Program-made: the position numbers and the translations under genes | From: Gallintestinimicrobium propionicum | GTDB lineage: Bacteria; Bacillota; Clostridia; Lachnospirales; Lachnospiraceae | Length of the DNA: 64,000 bases | Reading direction: 5' to 3' | NCBI RefSeq assembly: GCF_025567525.1 | Contig: NZ_JAOQJY010000001.1 | Coordinates: 1 to 64,000, forward strand | In this document: positions 25,508-34,461 of the stretch, piece by piece | How the letters are laid out: the number at the start of each line of letters is the position of its first letter | Position numbering within the stretch: position 1 is the first letter of the stretch | The notes under the pieces: generated by a model | What the model was told of the DNA's origin: nothing | What the model saw: the letters and a program-made list of their open reading frames with translations, nothing else | Database searches by the model: none

Positions 25508-25540
25508 CACAATACATTCGTATTGTGAAAAAAAGTCCCT
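25495..25540. repeat. Perfect 21-bp inverted repeat overlapping the rpsU terminator
   Basis: 25495-25515 and 25520-25540 are exact reverse complements (outer ends AGGGAC / GTCCCT, inner CACAATAC / GTATTGTG) around a 4-base loop. Its left arm is also the right arm of the terminator at 25475-25507, so the two folds exclude each other. Confidence 0.85.
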
Positions 25541-25601
25541 CGGATGGGATCACACTGCGGCGGAATGGAAAGATGCCGCGGATGCGACCCGCCGCAGGTG
25601 A

Positions 25602-25624
25602 GGAATCCTGCAAGGCAGGATTCC
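25602..25624 (+). promoter_or_regulatory. Hairpin in the leader of the GH25 gene
   Basis: GGAATCCTGC-AAG-GCAGGATTCC, a perfect 10-bp stem, lies about 25 bases before the ribosome-binding site of the GH25 gene. A GC-rich inverted repeat (CTGCGGCGG...CCGCCGCAG region, about 25555-25596) precedes it. No T run follows, so it is a leader structure rather than a terminator. Confidence 0.45.
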
Positions 25625-25658
25625 GTTTCGCAAATTTTCACAGTACATAGGAGGACAA

Positions 25659-27086
25659 ATGAAATTCGGATTTGGAAAGAGAATTGCCGGTTTTGTGCTG
25701 GCGGCTGCGGTAGCGGCAGGAACGTTTCTTTCAACACCGGCGACTGCCAAGGCGGCTGCACCGCTCGCGAAGGGAATTGATGTATCCAAATATCAGGGCG
25801 CGGTAAACTGGTCCGCAGTCAAAAATGCAGGCTATAGCTTTGCGTTCATAAAGGCGGGAAGCGCAAAGAGCGGTTTAGACCCGTATTATGCGGTGAATAT
25901 GGCGGGAGCGACTGCAGCTGGCATGAAGGTCGGCGTCTACATTTACTCGTATGCGACAACCGTAGAGGGCGCGATGACGGAGGCTCAGTTTGCCATTGCA
26001 GCGATGGAACCTTATTCGGTCAGCTATCCGGTCGTATATGACCTGGAGGATTCCATCCATAAAAACATGTCTCCCGATCAGCTGGCAGCGTTGACGGTGG
26101 CATTTTGCAGCACCGTACAGCAGGCAGGCTATTATCCGATGGTTTATTCCAGCAAAAACTGGATGGTCGGCAAGATCGCGGCAACCCCTTATGACAAATG
26201 GATTGCACAGTACAACACGGTATGCGAATATCCCAATCCGGCGTTCTGGCAGTATTCCAGCAGCGGTGTCGTTGCGGGCATAAACGGCAGTGTGGATGTA
26301 AACTATCAGTTCAAGGATTACTCCAACCTGATCGTTGCAAACGGCTTCGTAGACCGTGCGGGTGGCAGATATTATTATAAGAACTACAGAATGCAGTACG
26401 GCTTCATAGAGGATGGAGGTAAGCGCTACTTCATGAATGCGGACGGCACACTGTACAAAAAGGGGTGGCTTGGTGACAGCCTTAACATGATGTACATGGA
26501 TACCAAGGACGGCCATATGCTGACTGATCTGGTGGAAATCGGTGGAAAGAAATATTATTTTGATTCCAATGGCCTGATGCAGAGAGGCATGATCCCGTTA
26601 AATGGCAAGATTTATCTGTTCGGAGCAGATGGTGCAATGCAGTACGGCTTTTACAGCGACCCGACCGCAGGAACCAGATACTTTAAGACGGATGGTTCTA
26701 TGGCAGCCAACGAACTTCTGACAGTCGGCACAAACAAATATTATTTCAATACAAATGGCGTGATGGCGACCGGGCTGACCAATATCGGCGGCGTGACTTA
26801 TCTGTTCGGAGCAGACGGCGCAATGCAGTACGGCTGGTATACGGATGCTTCCGGCATGCGTTACTTCCAGACAAACGGCGCGATGGCAGTCAATACGACA
26901 CTGGCAGTAGGCGGCGTGACCTATGTGTTTGATGCAAACGGTCTGGCAACTGCAGTGCCGGTGATCAATCCTGCAACATGGGTAACGGATCCTGCGACAG
27001 GTGTGACGATTGATACAGCTACCGGAGCAGTCGTTCCGGCAGAGACCGTTGCAGCGGCAGCTGCAGCAGCGATTGCGCAGAAATAA
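25659..27086 (+). CDS. Secreted GH25 lysozyme with cell-wall-binding repeats
   Basis: 475-residue secreted muramidase. A signal peptide (~1-35, ending AKAAA) is followed by a glycoside hydrolase 25 domain (~36-230) with the first catalytic-site strand GIDVSKYQG and the acidic YDLED at 127-131 (Asp128/Glu130 region). The remainder (~235-440) is a series of choline-binding-type/CW_binding repeats, recognisable by GxxYYY/RYF, ADGAMQYGWY and NTNGVMATG units, that would hold it to wall polymers. The C-terminal end is Ala/Val/Thr-rich. AGGAGG precedes the ATG. Likely role is peptidoglycan remodelling or lysis of competitors. Confidence 0.92.
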   Translation: MKFGFGKRIAGFVLAAAVAAGTFLSTPATAKAAAPLAKGIDVSKYQGAVNWSAVKNAGYSFAFIKAGSAKSGLDPYYAVNMAGATAAGMKVGVYIYSYATTVEGAMTEAQFAIAAMEPYSVSYPVVYDLEDSIHKNMSPDQLAALTVAFCSTVQQAGYYPMVYSSKNWMVGKIAATPYDKWIAQYNTVCEYPNPAFWQYSSSGVVAGINGSVDVNYQFKDYSNLIVANGFVDRAGGRYYYKNYRMQYGFIEDGGKRYFMNADGTLYKKGWLGDSLNMMYMDTKDGHMLTDLVEIGGKKYYFDSNGLMQRGMIPLNGKIYLFGADGAMQYGFYSDPTAGTRYFKTDGSMAANELLTVGTNKYYFNTNGVMATGLTNIGGVTYLFGADGAMQYGWYTDASGMRYFQTNGAMAVNTTLAVGGVTYVFDANGLATAVPVINPATWVTDPATGVTIDTATGAVVPAETVAAAAAAAIAQK

Positions 27087-27155
27087 GCGAAAAAGGAATA
27101 ATCCGGGAGCAGGGACATAAAAATAGTGGTAAAACGGATGGACGGAGTGTAGGAA

Positions 27156-28343
27156 ATGAGACAATCCTTCTGGAAAAAAGTCTTGGCAGCATGGCTGTCA
27201 TTTCTGCTGATTTTTATGGCATCCCTGGTTCCGGGACTGGATGGAACAGCAGCAGAGGGGGCGGTAACGGTGTCGGCCCCTTCTGCCATTTTACTGGAAG
27301 CGCAGACCGGGACAGTGATCTTTGAAAAGGATGCAGACCGGATCTGCTCGCCTGCCAGTATTACCAAGATTATGACGCTGCTGCTGATTTTTGAAGCGCT
27401 CGGACAGGGGCAGATCCATCTGACGGATGAAGTGGTGACGAGTGAACACGCGCAGTCGATGGGCGGTTCGCAGGTGTTTCTGGAAGCAGGAGAAGTGCAG
27501 ACAGTGGAAACGCTGATCAAATGTATTGCGGTTGCAAGCGGCAACGACGCGGCGGTTGCGATGGCGGAATACATCTGCGGAAGCGAAGAAGCCTTTGTTA
27601 CAAAGATGAATGAAAAGGCACAATCATTGGGTATGACAAATACGCATTTTACGGACTGCTGCGGACTGACGGACGACGACAGCCACCATACAACGGCGCG
27701 GGATGTGGCGATTATGAGCCGCGAGCTGGTACAGAAATATCCAGACATCTATCAGTATACCGGAATCTGGATGGAGGATATTACCCATACGACGGCGCGG
27801 GGCAGCACGCCGTTTACACTTTCGTCCACCAACAAGCTGCTAAAGCAGTACCAGTGGGCGACGGGGCTGAAAACCGGTTCAACGGCGAAGGCGAAATATT
27901 GTCTGTCTGCAACTGCCAGAAAAGATGGGATGGACCTGATTACGGTCGTGATGACTGCACCGGATTCCAGGGCACGTTTTCTGGATGCGGCAACGCTGCT
28001 TTCTTACGGTTACAGCGTCAGCGCCCTGTACCGGGACGATAATAAAGACCAGCTTCTTCCAGTTTCCGTAAAAGGCGGACAGGAAGAAACGGTTCCGGTC
28101 GTCTATGCGTCGGAGTTTGTCTGGCTGGATACCGATGGCAACGATATTTCTATGGTTCAGAAAAAAATTTCTGTCCCAAAAGAGGCAGAGGCACCGGTCG
28201 TTGTAGGCACAAAGGCAGGCGAAGCGATTTATCGCCTGAACGGAGAGCAGATCGGTACGGTTCCCATTTTGTATGCAAGCAACGTGGAAAAAGCGTTTTA
28301 CAGAGATTATGTGAAAAAAGCGGTGACAGCGTTTTTGCTGTGA
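27156..28343 (+). CDS. Serine-type D-alanyl-D-alanine carboxypeptidase (DacF-like)
   Basis: 395-residue exported penicillin-binding protein of the PBP5 family (peptidase S11) that trims the terminal D-Ala from peptidoglycan stem peptides. Active-site motifs are Ser68-x-x-Lys71 (SITK), SGNDAAV (SxN) and KTGSTAKA (KTG). An N-terminal signal/anchor helix (~8-27) is present. The C-terminal domain after ~residue 280 is the PBP5 beta domain, and the protein ends in an amphipathic segment YVKKAVTAFLL that may touch the membrane. It lies 70 bases after the GH25 gene. A second, related enzyme is at 30742. Confidence 0.93.
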   Translation: MRQSFWKKVLAAWLSFLLIFMASLVPGLDGTAAEGAVTVSAPSAILLEAQTGTVIFEKDADRICSPASITKIMTLLLIFEALGQGQIHLTDEVVTSEHAQSMGGSQVFLEAGEVQTVETLIKCIAVASGNDAAVAMAEYICGSEEAFVTKMNEKAQSLGMTNTHFTDCCGLTDDDSHHTTARDVAIMSRELVQKYPDIYQYTGIWMEDITHTTARGSTPFTLSSTNKLLKQYQWATGLKTGSTAKAKYCLSATARKDGMDLITVVMTAPDSRARFLDAATLLSYGYSVSALYRDDNKDQLLPVSVKGGQEETVPVVYASEFVWLDTDGNDISMVQKKISVPKEAEAPVVVGTKAGEAIYRLNGEQIGTVPILYASNVEKAFYRDYVKKAVTAFLL

Positions 28344-28436
28344 GTTTTGTGGAAAGAGGCAGTAAAAGGATGCTGCAGGAGCAGATGCGGATAAAAGCCG
28401 GAAATGGCTTTACAGATTCAAAAAGAGAGGATGCCT

Positions 28437-29294
28437 ATGTGGAAGATTCTGGTCATTTTGTTGTGTCTGACAGCACTTATACTGCTGGTTGTGATGATAT
28501 GTGACAGCAATCGATTTGTGAAAGTTTCCTATCGAATTTCAGATCGGAGGCTGAAAAAAAACTGCAGAGTGGTTCTGCTTGCAGATCTGCACAACAAATC
28601 CTACGGCAAACACAATGAAAAGCTGCTCGCTGCGATAAAGTCCAGTAATCCGGATCTGATTCTGTGCGCAGGAGATCTGATTACCTCCCGGTCAGGGAAG
28701 TCAATGGAACATGCAAAGGAGCTTGTCAGGGCGATTTCTGCAGAGTATCCGTTTTATTATGCAAACGGCAATCACGAATACCGGATTTATCGGGAACCGC
28801 AAACCTATGGGAAAATGGGGGCATCCTATCGTGCGTTTTTAAAAGGAAACCATGTGCGGATTCTTGAAAACGGCAGCGTTTTGCTGCCGGAGTATGGAAT
28901 CCGCATTACCGGTCTTGACTTGCCGCGAGAATATTATCAGAAGCTGGATCGCACAAAACTGGAATCGAAAACAATTTCCCGGATGGTCGGACATGCTGAC
29001 CGAAATGATTTTCAGGTGTTGCTTGCCCACAATCCGGTTTTTTTTGACGCCTATGCCGGCTGGGGCGCGGATCTGACGCTTTCCGGACATATTCACGGCG
29101 GAATTGTACGGATTCCGGGTATCGGCGGGGTGATTTCCACGTCCTATCGGCTGTTCCCGAAATATGACGGCGGTTATTATGAACAGAATCAGAAAAAGAT
29201 GATTGTCAGCAGAGGGCTGGGCAGCCATACAATTCCGGTACGGCTGTTCAATCCGGCGGAGCTTGTGGTCATTGATCTGGTCACAGAAGAGTAA
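28437..29294 (+). CDS. Membrane-anchored metallophosphoesterase
   Basis: 285-residue calcineurin-like phosphoesterase with an N-terminal transmembrane helix (~2-20). The metal-binding motifs appear in order: LADLHNKSYG (DxH), CAGDL (GD), NGNHEY (GNHE), LAHNP (H) and SGHIHGG (GHxH). It belongs to the YkuE/YaeI-like group; relatives act on membrane phospholipid derivatives, but the substrate here is unknown. Start 28437 is chosen because AGAGAGG is spaced best for it; 28404 and 28431 are in-frame alternatives. It lies between two wall-enzyme genes. Confidence 0.9.
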   Translation: MWKILVILLCLTALILLVVMICDSNRFVKVSYRISDRRLKKNCRVVLLADLHNKSYGKHNEKLLAAIKSSNPDLILCAGDLITSRSGKSMEHAKELVRAISAEYPFYYANGNHEYRIYREPQTYGKMGASYRAFLKGNHVRILENGSVLLPEYGIRITGLDLPREYYQKLDRTKLESKTISRMVGHADRNDFQVLLAHNPVFFDAYAGWGADLTLSGHIHGGIVRIPGIGGVISTSYRLFPKYDGGYYEQNQKKMIVSRGLGSHTIPVRLFNPAELVVIDLVTEE

Positions 29295-29357
29295 AAAGAT
29301 TCCGATTGTCTGCCTGTCGGCAGATGGAATTTTTAAAGGCACTTACTGGAGAAAAAT

Positions 29358-30113
29358 ATGGCGCTTGAGGTCAAACTGGAAGTATTTGAGGGTCCGCTGG
29401 ATCTGCTTTTACATTTGATTGAAAAAAATAAAGTCGATATTTACGATATTCCGATCGTGGAAATCACGGAACAGTATCTGGATTATATCCGTCAGATGCA
29501 GACGGAAGACATGAACGTCATGAGCGAATTTTTGCTGATGGCGGCAACACTTCTGGACATCAAGTGTCGGATGTTGCTTCCCCGTGAGGTCAATGAAGAG
29601 GGCGAGGAAGAAGATCCGAGAGCAGAGCTGGTGGAAAAGCTGCTGGAATACAAGATGTATAAGTATATGTCCTTCGAGCTGCGGGACATGGAGCTGGATG
29701 CGGCGAAGAGCTTTTACAGGGAAAAGGATGTTCCAAGAGAGGTGGAGGCGTATCGTCCGCCGCTGGATTACAACGAACTGCTCAAAGATATGACGCTGGC
29801 GAAGTTACAGGAGATTTTTGAGGGAATCCTGAAACGCCAGGAGGACAAAAAAGACCCGGTGCGCAGCAATTTCGGCAGAATCGAAAAAGATGAGGTCAGC
29901 GTAGACCAAAAAGCGGTCTATGTGGAGGATTTTATCCGGACGCATAAACGGTTTTCCTTCCGGGCACTTTTGGAAAAGCAGCACAGCAAGGTCGAAGTGA
30001 TCGTGACCTTTCTGGTGGTGTTGGAGCTGATGAAAACCGGAAAAATTACGGTAGAGCAGGCTTCGATCAATGATGATATGACGGTGATATCGAGGGAGGA
30101 ACAAATGGCATGA
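29358..30113 (+). CDS. scpA: Segregation and condensation protein A
   Basis: 251-residue kleisin subunit bridging the SMC heads in the bacterial condensin complex. The N-terminal segment EVFEGPLDLLLHLIEKNKVDI is the kleisin signature; an acidic middle and the C-terminal winged-helix-like region (VVLELMKTGKI) are also present. Normal length. Its stop overlaps scpB by 4 bases (ATGA), the usual arrangement for these partners. Confidence 0.96.
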   Translation: MALEVKLEVFEGPLDLLLHLIEKNKVDIYDIPIVEITEQYLDYIRQMQTEDMNVMSEFLLMAATLLDIKCRMLLPREVNEEGEEEDPRAELVEKLLEYKMYKYMSFELRDMELDAAKSFYREKDVPREVEAYRPPLDYNELLKDMTLAKLQEIFEGILKRQEDKKDPVRSNFGRIEKDEVSVDQKAVYVEDFIRTHKRFSFRALLEKQHSKVEVIVTFLVVLELMKTGKITVEQASINDDMTVISREEQMA

Positions 30114-30679
30114 AGCTGACAGAAAAGGAAGCAGCGCTGGAAGCAATTCTCTTTACGATGGGGGAAGCAGTGGAAACGAAACGACTGGCAGAAGCAATTG
30201 GCGAGACGCCTGAAAAAACGCGGGAACTGTTAGAAAAACTGCGCGCAGGCTGGGAAAAGGAGCACCGGGGGGTGAACCTGATTTCGCTCGAAGATTCCTG
30301 GCAGATGTGTACCCGGTCGGAATTTTACGATTATCTGATCCGCATCGCCAAAGCTCCGAAGAAATATACGCTGACCGACACACTGCTGGAAACTCTTTCA
30401 ATCATTGCCTACAAGCAGCCGGTGACGCGCCTTGACGTCGAGAAGATCAGAGGCGTCAATTGCGACCATGCGATCAACCGTCTGGTAGAATACGATCTGG
30501 TAGAAGAGCTGGGACGGCTGGATGCGCCAGGACGCCCGCTTTTATTCGGCACGACAGAACAGTTTTTGCGGTCGTTTGGCGTAGGCTCTCTGGAAGAGCT
30601 GCCGGAGCTGTCCGCCGTACAGGTTGAAGAATTCAAAGAGCAGGCAGAGCAGGAGGCAGTGCTGCAGCTGCAGACGTGA
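30110..30679 (+). CDS. scpB: Segregation and condensation protein B
   Basis: 189-residue SMC-associated protein with two winged-helix domains, which dimerises and binds ScpA. Recognisable blocks are EAILFTMGEAVE, LETLSIIAYKQPVTR, IRGVNCDHAINRL and GRPLLFGTTEQFLRSFG. It is translationally coupled to scpA by a 4-base overlap and together with SMC compacts and segregates the chromosome. No smc gene is in the window. Confidence 0.96.
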   Translation: MKLTEKEAALEAILFTMGEAVETKRLAEAIGETPEKTRELLEKLRAGWEKEHRGVNLISLEDSWQMCTRSEFYDYLIRIAKAPKKYTLTDTLLETLSIIAYKQPVTRLDVEKIRGVNCDHAINRLVEYDLVEELGRLDAPGRPLLFGTTEQFLRSFGVGSLEELPELSAVQVEEFKEQAEQEAVLQLQT

Positions 30680-30741
30680 TTCGCATATCACAGCTGTCCT
30701 GCGGCATATAATAGGAAGAAATCCCGGAAAGGGGAATAAAT

Positions 30742-32091
30742 ATGCCGATCGGGAATCGAAACTGGAAGTCTGCAGGAGCACTGACGGCACTCGTGCTGAT
30801 GTTGTTTACGACTGTATCTGTACCAGAGATGACTGTGAACGCCGGAAATAGCTATGCAGCGTCCGGATCTGCCGCAGCGACCGCAGACGAACGAAAAAAT
30901 GAGACAAGTTTAACCAATGAGCTGTACGCCCGTGCCGCCGTCCTGATGGACGCGGAGAACGGGCGTATTTTGTTTTCCAAAAACGGGGACGAAGTCCTGC
31001 CGATGGCGAGCACGACGAAGATCATGACCTGTGTTTTGGCACTGGAAACTGGAAATCCGGAGGACGTCCTGCCGGTTTCTTCTTATGCGGCGAGGCAGCC
31101 GAAGGTACATATGGGCGTGCAGAAGGGCGAGTATTACCGAATGGAGGATCTCCTTTACGGGCTGATGCTGGAATCCTATAACGATGCAGCAGTGGTGATC
31201 GCAGAGTATTACGGGAGTAAGGCGGCTGGGCTTTCCATGGACTGCAGCCTGCACACAGAGGAAGAAAGCAGGAAGGCAGTGCTTACCTTTGCCCGGAAAA
31301 TGAATGAAAAAGCAAAGGAAATCGGCTGTGAGAACACGTTTTTTATCACGCCGAACGGACTGGACGCAGAGCTTGAAACAGACGGAACACAAAAACAGCA
31401 TTCCTGTACGGCGACAGACCTCGCTGCAATCATGCGCTACTGTGCGTTTATGTCTCCCCAAAAGGAGACTTTTCTTACAATTACCAGAACGGCTTCCAGG
31501 CAGTTTTGCAGCCTGAAAAAAGCGCAGGACGGGACGTTTGAAACCGGAACCAGGACAGTCAGTGCTGCAAACCACAACGCATTTTTACAGATGATGGACG
31601 GAATGCTGTCCGGGAAAACCGGATTTACCGGAAAAGCGGGATACTGCTATGTGGGCGCGCTTACAAAAGGGAAAAAAAGTTTTACCATTGCGCTGCTGGC
31701 GTGCGGCTGGCCGAACAATCGCACATGGAAATGGCACGATGCGAGGCTGCTTTTGGAATATGGATTGGAAGCATTTGACCAAAGAAGCCTGCAGCAGCCT
31801 GACCTGCCAAAGACGCTTTTGGTGGAAAACGGACAGCTTGCGGAGGTTTCGTTAAATTGCCCCAAAAAGGAAATTCGGATGCTGCTTTCCAGAGGCGATC
31901 AGACGGATGTGCGCGTGAGCCTGCCCGGACAGTTGACGGCACCGGTCGAAGCGGGTGAACAGGTCGGGACGGTGAGCTATCTGGTAAATGGCGCGCTTTA
32001 TGAGCAATTACCTGTTACAGCGGCATTTGGGGTACCGAAAATCACCTATTGTTACTGCTTGAAAAGACTTCTTGCCCTGGTGTTGTTGTAA
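30742..32091 (+). CDS. Serine-type D-alanyl-D-alanine carboxypeptidase, second copy
   Basis: 449-residue exported S11 peptidase. A signal sequence (~8-35) leads to a mature domain with Ser90-x-x-Lys93 (STTK), SYNDAAV (SxN-type) and KTGFTGKAGYC (KTG). It is longer than the copy at 27156 because of loops around residues 165-210 and 245-265, and it ends with a hydrophobic segment YCLKRLLALVLL that could anchor it. The start has AAAGGGGAATAAAT upstream. It probably trims peptidoglycan during growth or sporulation; the two copies may have different timing. Confidence 0.92.
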   Translation: MPIGNRNWKSAGALTALVLMLFTTVSVPEMTVNAGNSYAASGSAAATADERKNETSLTNELYARAAVLMDAENGRILFSKNGDEVLPMASTTKIMTCVLALETGNPEDVLPVSSYAARQPKVHMGVQKGEYYRMEDLLYGLMLESYNDAAVVIAEYYGSKAAGLSMDCSLHTEEESRKAVLTFARKMNEKAKEIGCENTFFITPNGLDAELETDGTQKQHSCTATDLAAIMRYCAFMSPQKETFLTITRTASRQFCSLKKAQDGTFETGTRTVSAANHNAFLQMMDGMLSGKTGFTGKAGYCYVGALTKGKKSFTIALLACGWPNNRTWKWHDARLLLEYGLEAFDQRSLQQPDLPKTLLVENGQLAEVSLNCPKKEIRMLLSRGDQTDVRVSLPGQLTAPVEAGEQVGTVSYLVNGALYEQLPVTAAFGVPKITYCYCLKRLLALVLL

Positions 32092-32151
32092 AAACCGCTG
32101 TAAAAGAGAAGCAATTTAAAAATAAATAAGTAGAATATTTCTAAAATATAT

Positions 32152-32226
32152 CTGGCAGACTGCACTTTTTCGTGTTATACTTCTAAAGTACGGATCTTAA
32201 CTGGTCTATTATATTACCCAATATAA
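32152..32226 (+). promoter_or_regulatory. Promoter and AT-rich inverted repeat before the sodium-pump operon
   Basis: CTGGCA (32152-32157), 18 bases, TATACT (32176-32181) is a likely promoter. Downstream, TTATATT-ACCC-AATATAA (32209-32226) is a perfect 7-bp inverted repeat just before the GGAGGG ribosome-binding site, suitable as an operator or a small mRNA hairpin masking initiation. Confidence 0.45.
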
Positions 32227-32243
32227 CATGGAGGGCTGAAAAA

Positions 32244-33674
32244 ATGAGCAATACTTCACAAGCGAGTCAAAGAATTACAGCTTTACTCGACGAAAACAGT
32301 TTCGTTGAAATCGGCGCGAAGGTAACTGCCAGAGCTACAGATTTCAATCTGAAACAGACAAAAACCCCTTCCGACGGTGTGATCACCGGCTACGGGGTGA
32401 TCGATGGCAACCTTGTGTATGTGTACAGCCAGGATGCTTCTGTTTTGGGGGGAAGCGTTGGCGAGATGCACGCCAGAAAAATTGCAGGCCTTTATGACCT
32501 GGCAAGTAAGACAGGTGCGCCGGTGATCGGACTGATTGATTCCACAGGCTTACGTTTGCAGGAAGCAACGGATGCGTTAAACGGTTTCGGTGAAATCTAC
32601 CGCAAACAGGCTCTGGCATCCGGCGTGATCCCGCAGATCACAGCAGTATTTGGCAGCTGCGGCGGCGGTCTGGCACTGATTCCGGGATTGACAGACTTTA
32701 CCTTTATGGAAAGCAAAAAAGCAAAGCTGTTTGTAAATTCCCCGAACGCTATGGAAGGCAGCTGGACAGAGAAGGACGATACCTCTTCTGCAAAATTCCA
32801 GAGCGAGGAAGCCGGACTGGTTGATTTCGTGGGCACAGAGGAGGAAATCCTTTCCCAGATCCGCGAGCTGGTATGCATGATCCCCGGCAATAACGAAGAA
32901 AACGACGCTTACGGCGAATGCGAGGACGATTTAAACCGTGACATCGCAGATGCTGCAGGCTATAACGGAGATACCACGATTGTCCTGTCCATGCTGGCGG
33001 ATGATCAGAACTTTGTAGAAGTAAAGAGCGCTTACGGCAAGGATATGGTAACTGGCTTCCTGCGCTTAAACGGCGAGACAGTCGGTGCAGTTGCAAACCG
33101 CAGCCGCATCTATGATGAAGAAGGCAAGGAAACAGCAAACTTCGGTGAAGTCCTTTCTGCGGCGGGCTGTGAAAAGGCTGCTGATTTTGTAAACTTCTGT
33201 GACGCATTCAGCATCCCGGTTCTGTCCCTGACAGATGTTGCAGGCTATGCTGCAAGCAAATGTGAAGAGAAGAAGATCGCAAAGGCTGCTGCAAAGCTGA
33301 CCTATGCATTTGCAGGCGCGACCGTTCCGAAAGTAAACGTTGTAATCGGCAAGGCTTTCGGAAGCGCTTATACTGTTATGAACTCCAAGGCAATCGGCGC
33401 AGACATTACATATGCATGGCCGGATGCGAAGATCGGCACAATGGATGCGAAGCTGGCAGCTAAGATTATCTGTGACGGTCAGGATGCTGCAGCGATCGAC
33501 GCATGCGCAGCAGAGTATGAAGCACTGCAGACCAGCGCAGAGAGCGCAGCACAGAGAGGCTATGTAGATCAGATCATCGAAGCAGCAGACACCAGAAAAT
33601 ATGTGATCGGTGCATTCGAGATGCTGTTCACCAAACGGGAGGACGGTCCTGTCAGAAAGCACGGCACAGTCTAA
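32244..33674 (+). CDS. Acyl-CoA carboxyltransferase subunit (MmdA / transcarboxylase 12S-like)
   Basis: 476-residue biotin-dependent carboxyltransferase of the crotonase-fold type related to methylmalonyl-CoA decarboxylase alpha (MmdA), transcarboxylase 12S and propionyl-CoA carboxylase beta. N-terminal half: SQDASVLGGSVGEMHARKI, IDSTGLRLQE and GSCGGGLALIPGL (oxyanion region). C-terminal half: LTDVAGYAASK, GKAFGSAYTVM and AWPDAKIGTMDA. It is somewhat shorter than typical MmdA (about 510), mainly at the N-terminus. It heads a five-gene cluster with a beta sodium pump, a biotin carrier and an OadA-type subunit. The acyl-CoA substrate (malonyl-, methylmalonyl- or glutaconyl-CoA) is unknown. Confidence 0.88.
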   Translation: MSNTSQASQRITALLDENSFVEIGAKVTARATDFNLKQTKTPSDGVITGYGVIDGNLVYVYSQDASVLGGSVGEMHARKIAGLYDLASKTGAPVIGLIDSTGLRLQEATDALNGFGEIYRKQALASGVIPQITAVFGSCGGGLALIPGLTDFTFMESKKAKLFVNSPNAMEGSWTEKDDTSSAKFQSEEAGLVDFVGTEEEILSQIRELVCMIPGNNEENDAYGECEDDLNRDIADAAGYNGDTTIVLSMLADDQNFVEVKSAYGKDMVTGFLRLNGETVGAVANRSRIYDEEGKETANFGEVLSAAGCEKAADFVNFCDAFSIPVLSLTDVAGYAASKCEEKKIAKAAAKLTYAFAGATVPKVNVVIGKAFGSAYTVMNSKAIGADITYAWPDAKIGTMDAKLAAKIICDGQDAAAIDACAAEYEALQTSAESAAQRGYVDQIIEAADTRKYVIGAFEMLFTKREDGPVRKHGTV

Positions 33675-33692
33675 GAAAGGAAGCTGTTTCAT

Positions 33693-34427
33693 ATGAAAAA
33701 ATTTTTGCTGCTGTTAGGTATGGTGACCTGCCTGATCGGTACAGCCGCGTGCGGCAAAGCAGACCAGGTGCAGGAAAGCCAGCTGCAGATCGATGAAGCA
33801 AGCCTGATCAATTATTCTGATCAGGTGGTAAACGCACTGAACGAGATTGTAACCGGTGGCATGCAGGATCAGTATGCAAGCGACGCGGTTATCAGCGCCG
33901 GCATTTCCAGCTGGGAATTGGCGATGTCCGATCTGGGTGCATATAATGGAGTGACAGATCATAAAGTAGAGATTGGTTCCGACGAGGCGATTGTGGAAGC
34001 GAGCGTTTCCGGTGCGGATCATAATGCGGTTGTTACCTTGATTATCAATGACCAGGGCAGCCTGTCTTCCATCACAGTAAATGTAGAGCGTTCCATGGGT
34101 GAGCTGATGTTAAATGCAGCCCTTAACACCCTGATGGGTATGGGAACGGTATTTATTATCCTGATTCTGATCAGCTTGTTAATCGGCTGCTTCAAGTTTA
34201 TCCCGCAGATTCAGGAAAAGTTTTCCAAGAAGAACAAACAGCCTGCAGCTGCTCCGGCAGCGGCACCGGTTGTTGCAGCGCCTGTTGAAGAAGAGGAAGA
34301 AACCTCAGATGAAGAGCTGATCGCAGTAATCGCAGCGGCGATTGCGGCAAGCGAAGGCAGCACATCGACAGACGGATTTGTTGTAAGAAGTATCAGACGG
34401 CGCAGCGGAAGCTGGAAAAATGCCTGA
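33693..34427 (+). CDS. OadG/gamma-like subunit with lipoprotein signal and exterior domain
   Basis: 244-residue protein. Residues 1-20 form a lipoprotein signal (LIGTAAC, lipidated Cys20). Residues ~25-135 form a soluble extracytoplasmic domain resembling DUF3887-type folds. A transmembrane helix follows (~146-168, TVFIILILISLLIGCF), then a cytosolic Ala/Pro/Glu tail with EELIAVIAAAIAASEGS, the signature of OadG/MmdD subunits that tether the complex to the beta pump. Classical OadG proteins of about 80-110 residues lack the lipoprotein and exterior part. The role is assembly of the decarboxylase on the membrane; the outer domain's role is unknown. Spacing of 18 bases to the upstream gene indicates one operon. 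Confidence 0.8.
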   Translation: MKKFLLLLGMVTCLIGTAACGKADQVQESQLQIDEASLINYSDQVVNALNEIVTGGMQDQYASDAVISAGISSWELAMSDLGAYNGVTDHKVEIGSDEAIVEASVSGADHNAVVTLIINDQGSLSSITVNVERSMGELMLNAALNTLMGMGTVFIILILISLLIGCFKFIPQIQEKFSKKNKQPAAAPAAAPVVAAPVEEEEETSDEELIAVIAAAIAASEGSTSTDGFVVRSIRRRSGSWKNA

Positions 34428-34461
34428 GCAAAAAGCATATTACTCACAGGAGGATTGAATC

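Noticed and set aside
30110..32091. Single operon from scpA to the second carboxypeptidase as a dedicated division module
   Set aside because: Neighbourhood is suggestive but these are housekeeping genes with 62-base gaps; no evidence for a special system.
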